A DNA stretch of 64,000 nucleotides from positions 1 to 64,000 of the forward strand of contig DATHYT010000085.1 in NCBI GenBank assembly GCA_035459025.1, read 5' to 3'. A program made the position numbers and the translations under genes. The notes beneath the pieces were generated by a model. That model had not been told where the DNA came from, did no database searches, and worked only from the letters and a program-made list of their open reading frames with translations. This DNA is from JAABQT01 sp035459025. Lineage in GTDB: Bacteria; Pseudomonadota; Gammaproteobacteria; Burkholderiales; SG8-39. This document shows positions 34,156 through 42,856 of this stretch, one piece after another (within the stretch, counting starts at the first letter, position 1; every line of letters begins with the position of its first letter).

Positions 34156-34925
34156 GCGATATCGCGTCGCGGTTCCGGCTCGATGGCCGCGTTGCGCTGG
34201 TCACGGGCGCGGGTCGCGGCATCGGCCGATCCTGCGCCCTGGCGCTCTCGCAGGCGGGCGCGGAGGTCTGGCTCATGGCGCGCACGCGCGCAGAGATCGA
34301 TGCAGTCGCCGGCGAAATCCGCGCCGCGGGCGGCAAAGCGCACACGGTGATCTGCGACGTCACCGAGACTCAGGCCATGCGCAGGGCGGTGGCGGCGATT
34401 CCTGTGCTGGATGTGCTTGTCAACAACGCCGGCTTCAACATCCCGGAGCCGTTCGTCGAGGTGAGCGAGGAGCACCTGGACCAGCTGCTCACGCTCAACG
34501 TGCGCGCGGCCTTCCTCGTCGCGCAGGCTGCGGCGCGCAAGATGCTCGAATCGCCCCAGCGCAAGGCGCGCGGCGGCGCCATCCTGCACATGTCATCGCA
34601 AATGGGCCATGTCGGCGCACCCAACCGCACGGTTTACTGTCTCACCAAGCATGCCCTGGAGGGCCTCACCAAGGCGATGGCGTTGGAGTTCGCCGCGCAG
34701 GGTATTCGCGTGCTTTCCATCGCCCCGACGTTCGTCGAGACGCCGCTTTACCGGAAGATGGCGGCGCGCCCCGAGTTCGCCGCGTGGGTGCAGGACCGCA
34801 TCCCGATGGCGCGGGTCGGCCAGGCGGAGGAGGTGGCGGCGGCCGTCGTGTACGCAGCCTCGCCGGGCGCTTCGCTGATGACGGGCACCAGCCTGGTCGT
34901 CGACGGTGGCTGGACCGCGCAGTAG
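34152..34925 (+). CDS. SDR family oxidoreductase
   Basis: A 257-residue classical short-chain dehydrogenase: TGAGRGIGRSCALALSQAGA, DVLVNNAGFNIPEPF, the Ser in LHMSSQMGHVGAPNR and YCLTKHALEGL (YxxxK present as YCLTK). The end TGTSLVVDGGWTAQ is typical of FabG-like enzymes. It begins with GTG overlapping the HisD-like stop (GTGA), so both oxidise or reduce steps of one pathway (inference). Converges with the dienelactone hydrolase gene, with seven bases between. Confidence 0.9.
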   Translation: MSDIASRFRLDGRVALVTGAGRGIGRSCALALSQAGAEVWLMARTRAEIDAVAGEIRAAGGKAHTVICDVTETQAMRRAVAAIPVLDVLVNNAGFNIPEPFVEVSEEHLDQLLTLNVRAAFLVAQAAARKMLESPQRKARGGAILHMSSQMGHVGAPNRTVYCLTKHALEGLTKAMALEFAAQGIRVLSIAPTFVETPLYRKMAARPEFAAWVQDRIPMARVGQAEEVAAAVVYAASPGASLMTGTSLVVDGGWTAQ

Positions 34926-34931
34926 CATCGG

Positions 34932-35660
34932 CTACGTCCTGCCGAGTTTCCCGCCAAAGAACGCCAGCACCTTGTTCCAGGCATCCTCGCTTGCTTCCTT
35001 GCGGTAGCGCTCGGGGTTGTTGAACGACTGGAAGGCGTGGCCGGCGCCGTCGTAGCGGTGGAACACGTGCTCGACGCCCGCCTTGGCGAGCGCGGCCTCG
35101 TAGTCGTCGACATCCGCCGGCGTGGGATTGGTGTCCTCGTTGCCGAAGAAGCCGATCACCGGGCAGCGCATGCCGGGCGTGAGATCGATCGCCGGCGGAT
35201 TGCCCTTGCCCATGACGAGCTTCACGCGCCCACCGTAGAAGATCGCGGCGGCCTTGTAGCGCGGATTGGTGCACGCGCCGAGCCAGGCGACACGCCCGCC
35301 CCAGCAGTGACCGACGATGCCGACGCGGCTCTTGTCGACGCCCGGCTGCGTCGCCAGCAGCTCGAATGCGGCGTCGAGGTCGAGTCGCGTCCAGTCGTCG
35401 CGGAACTCCGCGCGCTTGAGCTCGATGTCGGCGCTCTTCGGCCACCAGTGGAAAATGAAGGGCACGGCGACGAAATAGCCGTTCTCGCAGTAGCGCTCGG
35501 CGGTCTTCAGCGTCACCACATCGTTCTCTACGCCGGTGTGCCCGACGGGAATGTGCTGGCAGAGGACGAGCCCGGGGTGCGGCCCCGCCCCCGCGGGCGC
35601 AAAAAGGAACACCTCCATCGGGCTGCCGCTGACGACGACCGTCGCGATGTGCGGGGTCAT
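34932..35660 (-). CDS. dienelactone hydrolase family protein
   Basis: A 242-residue alpha/beta hydrolase. The nucleophile is Cys119 in VGHCWGGRVA, with Asp176 (GNEDTNPT) and His208 (GAGHAFQ) completing the Cys-Asp-His triad characteristic of dienelactone hydrolase. The enzyme opens lactones such as those of chlorocatechol breakdown, although many relatives act elsewhere. Its ATG overlaps the stop of the HpcH-type aldolase gene by four bases, so the two form a minus-strand operon. Confidence 0.9.
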   Translation of the reverse strand: MTPHIATVVVSGSPMEVFLFAPAGAGPHPGLVLCQHIPVGHTGVENDVVTLKTAERYCENGYFVAVPFIFHWWPKSADIELKRAEFRDDWTRLDLDAAFELLATQPGVDKSRVGIVGHCWGGRVAWLGACTNPRYKAAAIFYGGRVKLVMGKGNPPAIDLTPGMRCPVIGFFGNEDTNPTPADVDDYEAALAKAGVEHVFHRYDGAGHAFQSFNNPERYRKEASEDAWNKVLAFFGGKLGRT

Positions 35661-36448
35661 GCCTTGCCCTCGAAGCCGCGCACCAGGTCAGCGCGCGCCT
35701 TGGCCGCCTGCTGCAGCAGCGAGAAGTCGGAACCCGACAGGATCAGCTGCACGCCCATGGCGATGTGGCGCTCGAGCAGCTCTTTCGTGTACATGCCCCC
35801 CATGCCCGCGAACTTGCCGTGCTTCTTGCACGCGGCGATCACCTTCTTGTAGGCCTCGGCCACCCGCGGATCGTCGAACTGGCCCGGGATGCCCATCTCG
35901 AAGCACAGGTCGTTGGTGCCGATGAGCAGCGCGTCGATGCCCTTCACCGCGGCGATGGCCTCGCAGTTCTCTATGCCTTTCGGCGATTCGAGCATGACCA
36001 CGACCAGCGTCTCGTCGTTCACGATGCGCGCCGCCTCGCCCACCGGCATCGAGGCGAAGCCGAGCTGCTGCAGGCCGCCGCCCATCGAGCGGTGGCCGAT
36101 GGGCGGAAAGCGGCAGTGGTCGGCGATGCGCTTGGCTTCCTGCTCGGTGTCGACGTGCGGCACGACGACGCCCTGCGCGCCGTTGTCGAGCATGCGCGAG
36201 GCGAGCCAGTGTTCCTTCCCTGCGACGCGCACCACGGGGGTGATGCCGATGGCAAGCGCGGCGGAGGCGATCTGCGCGGCAGTGTCGGTGCCCATCGAGT
36301 TGTGCTCGCAGTCGATGAACATCCAGTCGAAGCCGGCAGTCTTCAGGATCTGGCCGACGTCGACGGTGCGCGCCTGGCGCAGGCCGAGGCCGATGGCGAG
36401 TTTCCCCGCGCGCAGCTGGCGCAGGGCGTGATTGGGGATGGTGCTCAC
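35657..36448 (-). CDS. HpcH/HpaI aldolase family protein
   Basis: A 263-residue class II aldolase-type barrel: DWMFIDCEHNSM with metal-site residues, NGAQGVVVPHVDT, VVVMLESPKGIENCEAI (Glu ligand) and LLIGTNDLCFEMGIPGQF (Asp ligand). The family cleaves 2-keto-3-hydroxy or 4-hydroxy-2-oxo acids with a divalent cation. The GTG at 36448, with GGAGAC upstream, sets the start at the family's usual N-terminus. It is the first gene of the operon with the dienelactone hydrolase. Confidence 0.88.
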   Translation of the reverse strand: MSTIPNHALRQLRAGKLAIGLGLRQARTVDVGQILKTAGFDWMFIDCEHNSMGTDTAAQIASAALAIGITPVVRVAGKEHWLASRMLDNGAQGVVVPHVDTEQEAKRIADHCRFPPIGHRSMGGGLQQLGFASMPVGEAARIVNDETLVVVMLESPKGIENCEAIAAVKGIDALLIGTNDLCFEMGIPGQFDDPRVAEAYKKVIAACKKHGKFAGMGGMYTKELLERHIAMGVQLILSGSDFSLLQQAAKARADLVRGFEGKA

Positions 36449-36575
36449 GCGTGTCTCCTTCCGGGTCGGAATGCGCCGACTATAGCAACGATGCCGGGGC
36501 GCGGCGAAACTGCGCGGCGGCAGCGCAGCGCCGTGTGAAAATGGCGGCCTCAACTTACTGCCGGAGGAGATCGCG

Positions 36576-36869
36576 ATGGCCAAGGCCTATATGGTTGTCA
36601 CCTACCGCTCGCTCAAGGATCCGAAGGCGCTTGAGGCCTACGCGAAGCTCGCCGGCCCGGCGGTCCAGGCCGAGGGCGGCCGCTTCCTGGTGCGCGGCAT
36701 GCCGACCAAGACGTACGAGCTGGGCATGAACCAGCGCACGGTGGTCGTCGAGTTCGACAGCGTGGAGAAAGCGCGCGCCGCCTACGAGGGTCCGGCGTAC
36801 AAGAAGGCGCTCGACGCGCTCGGCAACGCCGCCGAACGCGACATGCGCCTGGTCGAGAGTGCCGCCTGA
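36576..36869 (+). CDS. DUF1330 domain protein
   Basis: A 97-residue ferredoxin-like-fold protein: YMVVTYRSLKDPKALEAYAKLA, GGRFLVRGMPTKTYE and RTVVVEFDSVEKARAAYEGPAYKKAL match DUF1330. Related proteins are small dimers of unknown function often found in catabolic clusters. CCGGAGGAG precedes the ATG. It is followed 18 bases later by the MFS transporter gene. Confidence 0.9.
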   Translation: MAKAYMVVTYRSLKDPKALEAYAKLAGPAVQAEGGRFLVRGMPTKTYELGMNQRTVVVEFDSVEKARAAYEGPAYKKALDALGNAAERDMRLVESAA

Positions 36870-36887
36870 GCATCCGCTAGAACCGCC

Positions 36888-38102
36888 TTGCCGCCGTCGC
36901 GCCGTGCCCTGAGCCTGGGCGTCATCGCCCTTACGCTCGCGCTTGCCTATGGCGTCTGGTACTCCTACAGCGTCGTGCTGGTGGCACTGTTGAAGGAGTT
37001 CGGCTGGAGTCGCTCGGTGCTCGCCGGCGCTTTCTCGGTGTTCACGCTGGTCCACGGTGCGGTCAATCCGGTCGTCGGGGCGCTGTGCGACCGCTTGCGC
37101 CCCATGCGCCTGATGGCGGCGGGCGGGGTCGCCCTCGGCCTCGCGCTCTGGGCGAACAGCGCCATCGCCGCACCCTGGCATCTCTACCTCAGCTTCGGCG
37201 TGTTTACTGCGATCGCCGTCGCGGCCGCGGGCTGGGTGCCCGCGCTGGTGCAGGTGCAGCGCGACTTCCAGGACAAGCTCGGCCTCGCGCTCGGCATCGT
37301 CAGCTCGGGCGTCGGCGTCGGCATGCTGCTGGTGGTGCCGCTCGCGCAGTTGCTGATCGACGCCTACGGCTGGCGCACCGCCTTTCGCGTCCTTGGCGCG
37401 ATCTGCGTGCTGTGGATCGTGCCGTCGTCGCTGTACCTGCACCTGCGCTCGCCGGTGCGGCGGCCGGTGCCGGAGCCCGCCGCGGCCACGGCCAAGCCGC
37501 TGCCGGTGATTACCCTTGCACAAGCGATGCGCGGCGCGCCGTTCTGGCTGATGCTCGCGGCGTTCTTCTTCGGCAACCTTTGCTCGCAGACGTTGCACGT
37601 GCACCAGGTCGCCTACCTTGTCGACCAGGGGGTGTCAGCGCTGGTTGCGGCCTCGGTGGTCGGCGTGATCGGCGTCTCCAGCATCGTCGGCAAGACGGGC
37701 GGCGGCTGGCTCTCGGACCGCATGGAGCGCGAAGTGGTCTACGTTGCCGGCATCGCGATCATGCTGGCTGCGGTCGCGGCGCTGGTCGCGCTCGCCGGCG
37801 CGCCCGCGGCCTGGGCGATCTACGGTTATGCCGTGCTGCTGGGCGTGGGTTACTCGGCCACGGCGTCGCTCACGCCGGCGATGGTGAGCGACCGTTTCGG
37901 CGGACCGCATTTCGGCACCATCGTCGGCGTCGGCCTGATGGGCGCCGCCGTTGGCAGCGCGCTCGGTCCCTGGATGGCCGGGCTCCTCTTCGATCGCACC
38001 GGCAGCTACATGCTCGCTTTCGCCATTGCCGCCGGCTGCGGGCTCGCCGCGGGGGCGGCGGCCTGGTGGGCGCGCGTGCTGCGCGTGCGCGCGGCCGAAT
38101 GA
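36888..38102 (+). CDS. major facilitator superfamily transporter
   Basis: A 404-residue, 12-span permease. The MFS signature between spans 2 and 3 is weak but recognisable as GALCDRLRPMRLMAAGG, and the second-half equivalent is GGGWLSDRMEREVVY. The first spans (GVWYSYSVVLVALLKEFGWSRS) resemble monocarboxylate/oxalate-formate-type carriers. It starts with TTG. Its likely cargo is an organic acid used by the neighbouring catabolic genes (inference). Confidence 0.87.
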   Translation: MPPSRRALSLGVIALTLALAYGVWYSYSVVLVALLKEFGWSRSVLAGAFSVFTLVHGAVNPVVGALCDRLRPMRLMAAGGVALGLALWANSAIAAPWHLYLSFGVFTAIAVAAAGWVPALVQVQRDFQDKLGLALGIVSSGVGVGMLLVVPLAQLLIDAYGWRTAFRVLGAICVLWIVPSSLYLHLRSPVRRPVPEPAAATAKPLPVITLAQAMRGAPFWLMLAAFFFGNLCSQTLHVHQVAYLVDQGVSALVAASVVGVIGVSSIVGKTGGGWLSDRMEREVVYVAGIAIMLAAVAALVALAGAPAAWAIYGYAVLLGVGYSATASLTPAMVSDRFGGPHFGTIVGVGLMGAAVGSALGPWMAGLLFDRTGSYMLAFAIAAGCGLAAGAAAWWARVLRVRAAE

Positions 38103-38578
38103 ACGCGTCCGGGGCGAGGTTTTCCGCCTGCCGGCGCTGGCGCACGCTGCTGTGGCGCTGCTGGGACGACGCACGCCCGGTCGTCAACTTCCTCATGCTC
38201 AATCCAAGTACTGCCGACGAAACGGTGCTCGATCCGACCTGCACACGCGCGCGCGACTATGCCGAGCGCTGGGGCTACGGCGCGTTGCTGGTGACGAACG
38301 TATTCGCGTGGCGGGCGACCGACCCCGTCGAGATGCGCGCCGCGCCGGATCCCGTGGGCAGGGGTAACGATGCCGCGATCCTGCGGGCGGCTAAGGCGGC
38401 GCAGCTCGTCGTTTGCGCCTGGGGCAACCACGGGCTATACCTCGGCCGCTCAGAGGCGGTGCAGCGGCTCCTGCGCGGCGCGGGTGTCGCGCTGCATGTC
38501 CTGCGGCTCAACGCCAATGGCGAGCCCGCGCATCCGCTGTACCTGCCGGGGAGGTTCCGCCCGCGTCGCTGGCGTTAG
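38099..38578 (+). CDS. DUF1643 domain protein
   Basis: A 159-residue protein with the DUF1643 pattern: NFLMLNPSTADE, LDPTCTRARDYAERWGYGAL, VTNVFAWRATDP and VVCAWGNHG. The family is uncharacterised and often occurs in mobile or phage-related DNA, though no mobile element is visible here. Its ATG overlaps the MFS stop (ATGA). Confidence 0.88.
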   Translation: MNASGARFSACRRWRTLLWRCWDDARPVVNFLMLNPSTADETVLDPTCTRARDYAERWGYGALLVTNVFAWRATDPVEMRAAPDPVGRGNDAAILRAAKAAQLVVCAWGNHGLYLGRSEAVQRLLRGAGVALHVLRLNANGEPAHPLYLPGRFRPRRWR

Positions 38579-38597
38579 GCAACAAGAACCCTGCGGG

Positions 38598-39257
38598 TCA
38601 GCTTTTCAACATCGCGTCGAGGTGTTCGAGATCGTTGATCACCCGCCACTCGCTGGCGCCGGCCGACTTCACGCGCTTCTGCCAGTCCTCCAGCCGGCCG
38701 AGGTAGCGGCGCGGGTCGAGGTTGTCGGTCTTCAGCTTCACCACGTTCAGCGCCACGACGCGGATGTCCTTCAGGTCGATCGGGAAATCGCGCACCGTGG
38801 CGCGGTCGAGCTCTTCCTGCATGTCCGAGAAGATGAGGATCGTCTTCTTGCCGGCGCCGGTCTCGTTCAGGAACAGCGCGCCCTGGATCAGGCCGCCGGT
38901 GATGTCGGTATGCACGCTGCCGCGCGCCGTGCTCGTGAACGCCTCCACCCGGTCCTTGAACAGGCGCTTTTGCGCGTTGGCCTGCGAGGGGCGCTGGTCG
39001 AAGGTCGCCTTGGCGATGATGTCCTTTTCGCTGAAGCTGCGGCTGCGCACGCGCGCCACGGCGAGCGAATCGCCCGGCTGCAGCGCGCCGAGCAGGTAGT
39101 TGACGATCAGCTGCGCCTTGCCGACCTCCTCGGCGTAGGTGCCCGAGGTGTCGACCAGGAGGTAGACGGCGTGCGCGTGGCTGCGCGGGTCGGTGCAGCC
39201 GAGGAGCTGCGCGGCGCCGAGTAGCGGCAGCGAGACCAGGAACGCGCGGCGCTTCAT
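38598..39257 (-). CDS. VWA-like lipoprotein
   Basis: A 219-residue exported protein. The N-terminus has a lipoprotein signal with Cys21 in AAQLLGC. A von Willebrand A-like fold follows with a MIDAS-type set: Asp36-x-Ser38-Gly-Thr40 in LLVDTSGTYAEE, a Thr in HTDITGGLIQG and an Asp in LIFSDMQEEL. Metal-dependent protein binding at the outer face of the inner membrane, or the inner face of the outer membrane, is expected. It overlaps the upstream membrane protein gene by four bases, so the two act together. Confidence 0.75.
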   Translation of the reverse strand: MKRRAFLVSLPLLGAAQLLGCTDPRSHAHAVYLLVDTSGTYAEEVGKAQLIVNYLLGALQPGDSLAVARVRSRSFSEKDIIAKATFDQRPSQANAQKRLFKDRVEAFTSTARGSVHTDITGGLIQGALFLNETGAGKKTILIFSDMQEELDRATVRDFPIDLKDIRVVALNVVKLKTDNLDPRRYLGRLEDWQKRVKSAGASEWRVINDLEHLDAMLKS

Positions 39258-40705
39258 GATTGCCCCCCGGCCTTCAGGTCGCCGCGCGCGCCCTGGCCAA
39301 GCCCCGGCGGCCGCATGCCCTTCACCCAGCGCTCGGCAAGCAGCGGCACGACGATGGTGATGTCGTAAAGGGTGATCAGCACCTTGCACAACTGGCGCAG
39401 GAAATTGCCCGCCACGCGCAGCACGACCGCCGCCGAGCGCGCAAGGACGACCAACGCCGCGCCGCCGACGGTGCGTGCCGAGTTGATGAACGACTCGAGC
39501 GGGATGGCGACGAAGGCGAGCGCGAACGGCAGGATGAAGCCGAGCAGCATCTGCCCGGCGGTGGGGATGCCCGAGAGCCAGCCGTCGGACGCCACGGCCT
39601 GCGTTGCGGCGAGCGACTGCAGCAGCGCCTGCTTGTCGGCGATCAGCATGTCGCGCATCAGCGCGAGCGCCGCCTCGATGCCGGCGAGGATCAGCAGCAG
39701 GGTGAAGGACGCCCACATCATGCGCCGGCGCATGGTCTCGCCCAGGTTGTGGATGCGCGGGAACAGGTGCGTGATGCGCAGTGTCTCCATCAGGAACAGC
39801 CCCATCGTCGCCTCGACGAAGATGATCACCAGGGCGGCCACCTCGGAGGTGCGCAGCGACGCCGTCAGGTAGTCGCCGGCGCCCACCATTTCCGACATCG
39901 GCAGCGCGATCAGCTTGAAGTTGATGAGCGCGCCGCCCGCGGCGATGGCAAGCACCAGCGTGGCGATGAAGAACTGCGTCGCGGCCGAGACCGTCAGCGC
40001 GTGCTCCGCCTTGTCGGCTTTCTTGGCGATGGCCTCGTAGCGCTCCATCTGCCCGTCGATGGCCGTGGCGCGCTCGGCTAGGTCCGTCATGCGGCGGTCG
40101 GCGCGCGCGAGCGTCTTGTCGAGCGAGCGCCAGAACGGCATGAAGCCGTCGAGGATACGGTGGCGCGCCTGGTAGGCGCGGCGGTACTCCGCGATCGTCT
40201 TGTCGTGGATCGCCTTGATGGAGACGTTGATCTCCTCGAGCAGGCGCTGCACCAGCTCGTTGCCGTTCGGCTTGATCTTCGCCACCGCGGCGACTGCCTC
40301 CACCCAGTCCGGGGGCGGCGGCGGTACTTCACCGCACTTGCGGTAGTCTTCCTCGACGCGAGTAATCTCGTCGAGGAGCTTGCGCTGCAGTGCGGGGTAG
40401 CCTTCGAGGTCGCGCTTGACGAGCGCAGCAACGCGTTCGAACTCGCGCGCGATGCGCTCGCCCGCCTCCTCACGCCCCTGCGCGAAGAGCACGGCGCGGT
40501 TGCGCTCGCGCAGCTCCTGCGCGGAGGCGAGCAGGGCGCGCGCCGCAAGGCGCAACGGCCCGCCGGCCAGCAGGCCCAGCGCGCGCAACAGACCATGCAC
40601 GGGAGCGCGTGCCGCATAGAGGAACGGCATCGCGATCACGAACCACACCAGCGCCGATAGCGCTGCGTTGCCAGGCCAGATCATCCAGACCGGAGAATCC
40701 GCCAT
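39254..40705 (-). CDS. polytopic membrane protein with long coiled-coil segment, partner of the VWA lipoprotein
   Basis: A 483-residue protein I cannot assign to a named family. One membrane span lies at about 12-31; residues 60-235 are charged and helical, likely coiled coil, with a proline patch (PPPPPPD) near 128; further spans lie near 243-263, 287-307, 329-350, 385-405, 413-435 and possibly 440-456. The C-terminus is glycine-rich. The arrangement recalls mechanosensitive or signalling membrane scaffolds but no signature is decisive. The downstream VWA lipoprotein is translationally coupled (ATGA). Confidence 0.65.
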   Translation of the reverse strand: MADSPVWMIWPGNAALSALVWFVIAMPFLYAARAPVHGLLRALGLLAGGPLRLAARALLASAQELRERNRAVLFAQGREEAGERIAREFERVAALVKRDLEGYPALQRKLLDEITRVEEDYRKCGEVPPPPPDWVEAVAAVAKIKPNGNELVQRLLEEINVSIKAIHDKTIAEYRRAYQARHRILDGFMPFWRSLDKTLARADRRMTDLAERATAIDGQMERYEAIAKKADKAEHALTVSAATQFFIATLVLAIAAGGALINFKLIALPMSEMVGAGDYLTASLRTSEVAALVIIFVEATMGLFLMETLRITHLFPRIHNLGETMRRRMMWASFTLLLILAGIEAALALMRDMLIADKQALLQSLAATQAVASDGWLSGIPTAGQMLLGFILPFALAFVAIPLESFINSARTVGGAALVVLARSAAVVLRVAGNFLRQLCKVLITLYDITIVVPLLAERWVKGMRPPGLGQGARGDLKAGGQS

Positions 40706-40754
40706 AGGGCACTCCTTCCAACAGCTGAGAGTTGCCCCCTACGGACCGCATTGT

Positions 40755-40777
40755 AAGGCGGGCCCGGGTCCCGCCTT
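40755..40777. other. GC-rich inverted repeat between FKBP and membrane-protein genes
   Basis: AAGGCGGG (40755-40762) and CCCGCCTT (40770-40777) form a perfect 8-bp stem with a 7-base loop just downstream of the FKBP stop. No T-run follows on the minus strand, so it is at best a weak or factor-assisted terminator. Confidence 0.4.
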
Positions 40778-40783
40778 GCGGAA

Positions 40784-41140
40784 CTATTTCTCGATCCCCA
40801 GCAGCTCGACCTCGAATACCAGTGTCGCATTTGGCGGAATCACGCCACCCGCACCGCGCGCGCCGTAGCCGAGCGCGGGGGGGATGGTCAGCACGCGCGT
40901 GCCGCCGACCTTCATGCCCTGCACGCCCTCGTCCCAGCCCTTGATCACCTGGCCGGCGCCGAGCGCAAAGCCAAACGCCTCGCCGCGATCCTTGCTGGAG
41001 TCGAATTTCTTGCCGCGCTCGCCGCCGTAGAGCAGCCAGCCGGTGTAGTGCACGGAAACGTCCTGCCCCGATTGCGCGGTGTCGCCCGTGCCGACGACTT
41101 TCTCCTCGTAGATCAGCCCGCTGGCAGTGGTGGTCGGCAT
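40784..41140 (-). CDS. FKBP-type peptidyl-prolyl cis-trans isomerase
   Basis: A 118-residue single-domain FKBP without signal peptide: VSVHYTGWLLYG, KFDSSKDRGEAFGFALGAGQVIKGWDEG, and GYGARGAGGVIPPNATLVFEVELL all match the canonical active-site pocket. It catalyses proline isomerisation in the cytoplasm. It lies 18 bases downstream of gshA and could be part of the same transcript. Confidence 0.93.
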   Translation of the reverse strand: MPTTTASGLIYEEKVVGTGDTAQSGQDVSVHYTGWLLYGGERGKKFDSSKDRGEAFGFALGAGQVIKGWDEGVQGMKVGGTRVLTIPPALGYGARGAGGVIPPNATLVFEVELLGIEK

Positions 41141-41158
41141 GTCATCTCCTCCTTTGCA

Positions 41159-42685
41159 TCAGACGCCCAGCCGCTCGACGGCCAGGTAATTCTTTCGGTA
41201 CTCCTCGAACGGCAGCCTATCGGCGGCCTCGATCGCCTTCTGCTCCGCGATCGACGCCGCCGCGAGGTGCCGGAAACGCTCTTCCTCGGCGGCCGGGAAT
41301 GGCAGCGCGAGGAGCACTTCGCGGTGCCGGCGCGATTGCGCGAGCGCGAAGTCACGGTACGAGTCGCCGTACCGGTGCATGTCCGCGAGTATGCGTGCCG
41401 ACGGCGTCAGCGCCGGGTCGCGGATGGCGGCGGCCTGCGCGGCGTGCGCTTCCCGGTACAGCTGCCCGCCGAGCGCCGCGTCCAGCGCCTCGGCCACGGG
41501 GGCGCATTCGGTGAGCAGCTGCTCGCCCCATTTCTGCAGGCCGATTTCCTCCGGTCCGCAGCCGATGCGCAGGCCCGGCTCACGCCCGCGCGCCGCCACG
41601 CACTCCTGATTGCGGCCCACGCACGCGACTTCGTCCACGGTGTCCGGCGGGCTCTCCGAGAGCAGGCAGTGCAGCAGGAACACGTCGAGAAAGCGCATCA
41701 CGGGCGCGGTGATGCCTACGGCCGCGTACGGGTCAAGGTCCATCAAACGCACTTCGACGTACTCGACGCCGCGCTCGCGCAGCGCGTGCAGCGGCCGCTC
41801 GCCCTGCTGGATCGGGCGCTTGGGGCGGATCTTGCCGTAAAACTCGTTCTCGATCTGCAGCAACGTGGTGGAGAGTTGCCGGTAACTGTCCGGATCGTCG
41901 CCCTGCGCGCCCGGCTCGCGGATGCCGATGCGCTCGTACGCCGGGTATACCTGCGTCAGGCCGCGCTGCAGCGTGGCGCCATACGACTCCAGGTCGTTGC
42001 ACACGACCATGAGCGACGATTGCGCATCGCTCTGGTAGCCGAGCCGCCCCATGCGCAGCGACGTCGCGTGCGGCAGGTACAGCGTCCCCGGACGCAGCTC
42101 GCGCAGCGGGTGCGGGCGGCCTTCAACGAAGCTCGCGCACGCGGCGGGCGAGGCGCCGAACAGGTACAGCAGCAACCAGCCGTGGCGCCGGAAATTGCGG
42201 ATCAACGCAAAGTACTCGGCGTTGCCCAGCCCGGGCAGCGACCAGTTGTAATGGATGCCGGAGATGGTCTGCATGCGCCGCCCATAGCGCCACGACAAGC
42301 CATTGCGGTAGACCGTCTTGGCGCGGCCGATGTTCGAGCGACCGTAGCGGCCGATCGGAATCTCGTGCTCCGCGGGCAAGCCGCAGGGCATGCTGCCGGC
42401 CCACAGCAGCTCCTCGCCGATGACGCGCACCACGTACTGGTGGATGCGCGTCAGCTCGTCAAGGCAGCCCTCCACGGTCAGGTGGGTGCCGGTGATGAGC
42501 TCGAGCTGCGACTCGCTGAAGTCGGTGGTGATGTGCGGGTGCGCGAGCGCCGAGCCGAGCGCGGCGGCATGCGGCGTGAGCGCCAGCGCGCCGTCGGGCC
42601 GCGTGCGCAGCGACTCCTTTTCGATGCCGCGGCGCATGCCGCGCAGCGTGTCGCGCGTCAGCGCGCGCAGGCGTTCCTGCAACAT
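41159..42685 (-). CDS. gshA: glutamate--cysteine ligase
   Basis: A 508-residue enzyme of the E. coli GshA class (IEKESLR at the N-terminus, HPHITTDFSESQLELIT, GIHYNWSLP, SLRMGRLGYQSDAQ and YVEVRLMDLDPY). It joins glutamate and cysteine as the first step of glutathione synthesis. The ATG at 42685 is selected: it has GGAAGGAAC immediately upstream and gives the normal N-terminus; an upstream in-frame Met at 42763 would place the promoter elements inside the gene. GshB is not in the window. Confidence 0.93.
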   Translation of the reverse strand: MLQERLRALTRDTLRGMRRGIEKESLRTRPDGALALTPHAAALGSALAHPHITTDFSESQLELITGTHLTVEGCLDELTRIHQYVVRVIGEELLWAGSMPCGLPAEHEIPIGRYGRSNIGRAKTVYRNGLSWRYGRRMQTISGIHYNWSLPGLGNAEYFALIRNFRRHGWLLLYLFGASPAACASFVEGRPHPLRELRPGTLYLPHATSLRMGRLGYQSDAQSSLMVVCNDLESYGATLQRGLTQVYPAYERIGIREPGAQGDDPDSYRQLSTTLLQIENEFYGKIRPKRPIQQGERPLHALRERGVEYVEVRLMDLDPYAAVGITAPVMRFLDVFLLHCLLSESPPDTVDEVACVGRNQECVAARGREPGLRIGCGPEEIGLQKWGEQLLTECAPVAEALDAALGGQLYREAHAAQAAAIRDPALTPSARILADMHRYGDSYRDFALAQSRRHREVLLALPFPAAEEERFRHLAAASIAEQKAIEAADRLPFEEYRKNYLAVERLGV

Positions 42686-42708
42686 AGTTCCTTCCGGGAG
42701 GTGCGCCG

Positions 42709-42736
42709 ATGCTAACCCGGGCACGTGGATAGTCAA
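42709..42736 (-). promoter_or_regulatory. candidate sigma70 promoter for gshA
   Basis: Read on the minus strand, TTGACT (42736-42731) and TAGCAT (42714-42709) are separated by 16 bases. Transcription would begin near 42702, 17 bases before the gshA ATG, leaving just room for the GGAAGGAAC ribosome site. Confidence 0.5.
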
Positions 42737-42754
42737 AACGGGCCGCGCGGCGTC

Positions 42755-42769
42755 TGGCATCATATGCCA
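42755..42769. promoter_or_regulatory. palindromic operator-like site upstream of dctP
   Basis: TGGCAT-CAT-ATGCCA is a perfect 6-bp inverted repeat in the gap between gshA and dctP, of the size bound by GntR/FadR-type dimers that often regulate TRAP transporter operons. No regulator gene is adjacent, so the binding protein is unknown. Confidence 0.4.
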
Positions 42770-42856
42770 TGCAGCCCTCGGCAGGCCGGCCCAGAACCGC
42801 GCCGCGACGGGCGATGGTCGTTTCGATCGGATCCTACGAGAGGAGGGGTATCACAG

